NCBI GenBank assembly: GCA_964462295.1
Contig: CAYWXH010000001.1
Location: forward strand, 19,270-83,269
DNA length: 64,000 bases
Reading direction: 5' to 3'
From: JALVIU01 sp964462295
GTDB taxonomy: Bacteria; Atribacterota; JALVIU01
The notes under the pieces were generated by a model. The model was not told the DNA's origin and ran no database searches. It worked only from the letters and a program-made list of their open reading frames with translations. Shown here in pieces: positions 62,144 to 64,000 of the stretch (within the stretch, counting starts at the first letter, position 1; the number at the start of each line of letters is the position of its first letter). The position numbers and the translations under genes were made by a program.

Positions 62144-63127
62144 TTATTTAATCTCTTGAATTTTTTCCCACATACCTTTTCCCCATTTCTTTTCAAACAT
62201 CTTAGGTACTACCTTGAGAACTGCTTCCCTAAACTCTTCTACATTAGGTTTTATTATTATCATTCCCTTTTCTTTAAACTTATCTAAAAGTGATTTTTCT
62301 TTTGATAGAATTTGCTGATTGTTCCATTCTATTCCTTTTTTGACAGCGGCTTCTATAATCCTTTGATCTTCTGAAGAGAGCTTTTTCCAAAATCTTTCAT
62401 TTATAACTACAAGCCTTGGAGTAATGATATGTCCTGTGAGTACTAAATATTTTTGTACTTCATAGAACTTTGCCGCATCAATAGTGGGGAGAGGATTTTC
62501 TTGTCCATCTACTACATGTTGTTTAAGGGCAAGATAAAGTTCATTAAAGTTCATAGGGGTAGGCTTTGCTCCCCATGATTTTGCCATAGCCATGAACACT
62601 TCATTTTCTGGAACTCTTAGCTTAAAACCTTTCATATCTTTTACTGATCTTACTTCCTTGTCCGTAGTAGTAAGTTGTCTTATGCCATAATATGTTGTTC
62701 CTAAGATTCTCATGCCTCTTTTTTCTATAAGTTGTTTGTTGAATTCTTGCCCTATGGGACCATTCATAGCTTTCATAAGGTGATCTACTCCACGCCAGAT
62801 ATAAGGTGCTTCGACAATTGAGATAGCAGGTACCCATTGTCCAAAGTTTGCAGCACCTTCTGTAACCATCTCTTGCATGCCATTTGCCACTGCCTCAATC
62901 ATATCACGAGAACCACCTAACTGTCCACCAGGGTATGATTGAATCTCTATTCTTCCGTTTGTTTTTTCTTTTACTTCTTTGGCTATTAGATCGATCATCT
63001 GGACAGATGGATGATTAGGACCAAGCACATCACCCCATTTTATTACTATTTTTCCTCCTGCAAATGCAAATACAGAAAACAGACTAAATACAAAGATTAC
63101 CAAAAAAAGAATCCCTAATTTTTTCAT
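62144..63127 (-). CDS. dctP: TRAP transporter substrate-binding protein DctP
   Basis: A 327-residue DctP-family receptor. Signal peptide about 1-23 (MKKLGILFLVIFVFSLFSVFAFA). Mature part KIVIKWGDVLGPNHPSVQMIDL, IEIQSYPGGQLGGSRDMIEAV, and the ligand-clamp region MKGFKLRVPENEVFMAMAKSWGAKPTPM (conserved Arg) with VVDGQENPLPTI. Ligand likely an organic acid such as a sugar acid; not determinable here. Confidence 0.94.
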   Translation of the reverse strand: MKKLGILFLVIFVFSLFSVFAFAGGKIVIKWGDVLGPNHPSVQMIDLIAKEVKEKTNGRIEIQSYPGGQLGGSRDMIEAVANGMQEMVTEGAANFGQWVPAISIVEAPYIWRGVDHLMKAMNGPIGQEFNKQLIEKRGMRILGTTYYGIRQLTTTDKEVRSVKDMKGFKLRVPENEVFMAMAKSWGAKPTPMNFNELYLALKQHVVDGQENPLPTIDAAKFYEVQKYLVLTGHIITPRLVVINERFWKKLSSEDQRIIEAAVKKGIEWNNQQILSKEKSLLDKFKEKGMIIIKPNVEEFREAVLKVVPKMFEKKWGKGMWEKIQEIK

Positions 63128-63148
63128 TTTTTTCCCTCCTTTTTATTT

Positions 63149-63164
63149 CCCTGCAATTGCAGGG
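63149..63164 (-). other. Palindrome between regulator and dctP
   Basis: CCCTGCAATTGCAGGG is a perfect 16-bp palindrome just after the GntR gene stop. It may be an intercistronic hairpin or a second binding site for the regulator. Confidence 0.55.
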
Positions 63165-63171
63165 TTAATAT

Positions 63172-63873
63172 CTATTTATTATCTCTTAAATTAAAATATT
63201 CTATAAGTTTTGATTCTGATGTGCTTATATGTTCTTCTAATATCTCTTTTGCTTTTTTTGAGTCTTTTTTGGTAAGCGCATCAAGAATTTCTTTATGCTG
63301 AGGAATAGCAATTTTACTTGATGGGAAACGTGAGGTAATTTTTTGTACCTTAAGAAGGGCAACACTTATTATATCCATAAGTTTTGAAAGTAAGAGATTT
63401 TCAGTTGATTTTATAAGTTCTAGATGAAAATTAAAGTCATTTATGGCAAATAGTTCAGGATTATCTATATTTTTTTCCATTTCAGTTATAAAATTTTTAA
63501 GTCTTTTTATTTGAGTATCTGTGAGTTTTTTTATTGCCATATCAACAGCCCCTATTTCGATTATTTTTCTGAGCTCCATAAGGTCTATGAACTCGTCCTT
63601 GTCTATCACCATAAACATACGAAGGGCATCTAAGAACCTTTCAAGATTTAGTGTACTTACCCTTGGACGTTCTCCGTGGGAGATATCAATAACCCCCATT
63701 GTTTCCAATCGTTTTAGGGCTTCTCTTACTGTAGAGCGACTTACATTTAAACTTTGTGCCATCTCTACCTCTGAGGGAAGATAATCGTTTGGTCTCAGGG
63801 CTTTTTCTAGTATGAAATTTTGGATTTGTTCCATAACATATTCTTGTCTGCTTTTCCTTTCAAGGGGCTGCAT
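63172..63873 (-). CDS. GntR-family (FadR subfamily) transcriptional regulator
   Basis: A 233-residue regulator. The winged helix has LRPNDYLPSEVEMAQSLNVSRSTVREALKRLETMGVIDIS; the C-terminal FCD domain (about 85-225) shows DEFIDLMELRKIIEIGAVDMAI and helical metal/ligand-pocket residues such as FNFHLELIKSTENLL and PQHKEILDAL. It precedes dctPQM and probably senses the imported acid. SD AAGGAGGGAAG. Confidence 0.93.
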   Translation of the reverse strand: MQPLERKSRQEYVMEQIQNFILEKALRPNDYLPSEVEMAQSLNVSRSTVREALKRLETMGVIDISHGERPRVSTLNLERFLDALRMFMVIDKDEFIDLMELRKIIEIGAVDMAIKKLTDTQIKRLKNFITEMEKNIDNPELFAINDFNFHLELIKSTENLLLSKLMDIISVALLKVQKITSRFPSSKIAIPQHKEILDALTKKDSKKAKEILEEHISTSESKLIEYFNLRDNK

Positions 63874-63934
63874 ACTTCCCTCCTTGAGTTTAATATATTA
63901 ACATTGCAGATGTCTGATATCTTATCTGTGATAA

Positions 63935-63963
63935 ATTATATCAATATAATGAGAAAAAGTCAA
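63935..63963 (-). promoter_or_regulatory. Promoter of the GntR-dctPQM operon
   Basis: On the minus strand, -35 TTGACT (63963-63958), 17 bp spacer, -10 TATAAT (63940-63935). Between it and the gene, CAGAT...ATCTG (63907-63928) is an imperfect palindrome that could be an operator. Confidence 0.75.
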
Positions 63964-64000
63964 CCCTATTACATAGAAAAACAAAAAATTTTTTATTAAA

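Overview
The window is AT-rich (roughly 35% G+C by eye) bacterial chromosome, densely packed with co-directional operons, many 1-11 bp stop/start overlaps, strong Shine-Dalgarno sites and clear sigma-70-type promoters (TTGACA / TATAAT, 16-18 bp spacers). Gene content suggests an anaerobic, probably thermophilic heterotroph that lives on imported sugars and organic acids: three CUT1 sugar ABC importers, two TRAP importers, a branched-chain-amino-acid-type importer, methylglyoxal synthase and a xanthine-dehydrogenase-type molybdoenzyme. Lineages such as Thermotogota, Dictyoglomota, Atribacterota or Synergistota would fit; the sequence alone does not let me choose. No rRNA, tRNA, CRISPR, phage or insertion sequence was recognised, and no gap without a gene exceeds about 280 bp.

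Layout. 1-10 kb: the 3' end of a CCA/poly(A) polymerase-family gene, then a compact histidine operon hisZ-hisG-hisD-hisC-HAD phosphatase-hisB-hisH-hisA-hisF-hisIE with birA at its end. Every histidine step is accounted for if the HAD protein is the histinol-phosphate phosphatase. 10-17.3 kb: an HpcH/HpaI aldolase on the minus strand, then a sugar locus (binding protein, two permeases of which the second is frameshifted, PfkB kinase, sucrose-phosphate-synthase-like glycosyltransferase, DeoR regulator). 17.3-21.2 kb: a MazG-like pyrophosphohydrolase and a copper island with divergent CsoR-type operators (csoR and SHOCT protein leftwards; DUF302 protein, a 42-residue Lys/Met/Cys peptide and the CopB-type ATPase rightwards). 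21.2-24.9 kb: a tiny protein, a cobalamin riboswitch with terminator, btuF-btuC-btuD, and mgsA. 25-32.2 kb, minus strand: an EF-hand-like protein, a TAXI-TRAP transporter and a glucose-type ABC importer.

32.4-37.4 kb is the conserved ffh-rpsP-khpA-rimM-trmD-rplS-lepB-rnhB-yraN operon, followed on the other strand by a patatin-like protein and a Nudix hydrolase. 39-45.4 kb is a second DeoR-controlled locus (BtpA-family protein, SDR dehydrogenase, inositol-monophosphatase-family protein and a CUT1 importer). 45.4-57 kb holds a Mut7-C/archease fusion, a three-subunit molybdenum hydroxylase, a protein that looks like a decayed sigma-54 activator AAA+ domain, livGFHMK and a creatininase-family amidohydrolase. 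57-60.3 kb: DUF89 phosphatase, glycerophosphodiester phosphodiesterase and purH. 60.3-64 kb, minus strand: dctM-dctQ-dctP with a GntR/FadR-type regulator.

The most interesting signals are the pseudo-enzyme-like AAA+ protein in the molybdoenzyme operon, the Mut7-C/archease fusion whose nuclease acids look missing, the alternative histidinol-phosphatase candidate, the symmetric copper switch with its new small peptide, 10-bp-phased repeats over both DeoR-linked promoters, recurring hairpins between binding-protein and permease genes, and promoters placed so close to start codons that leaderless mRNAs are expected.
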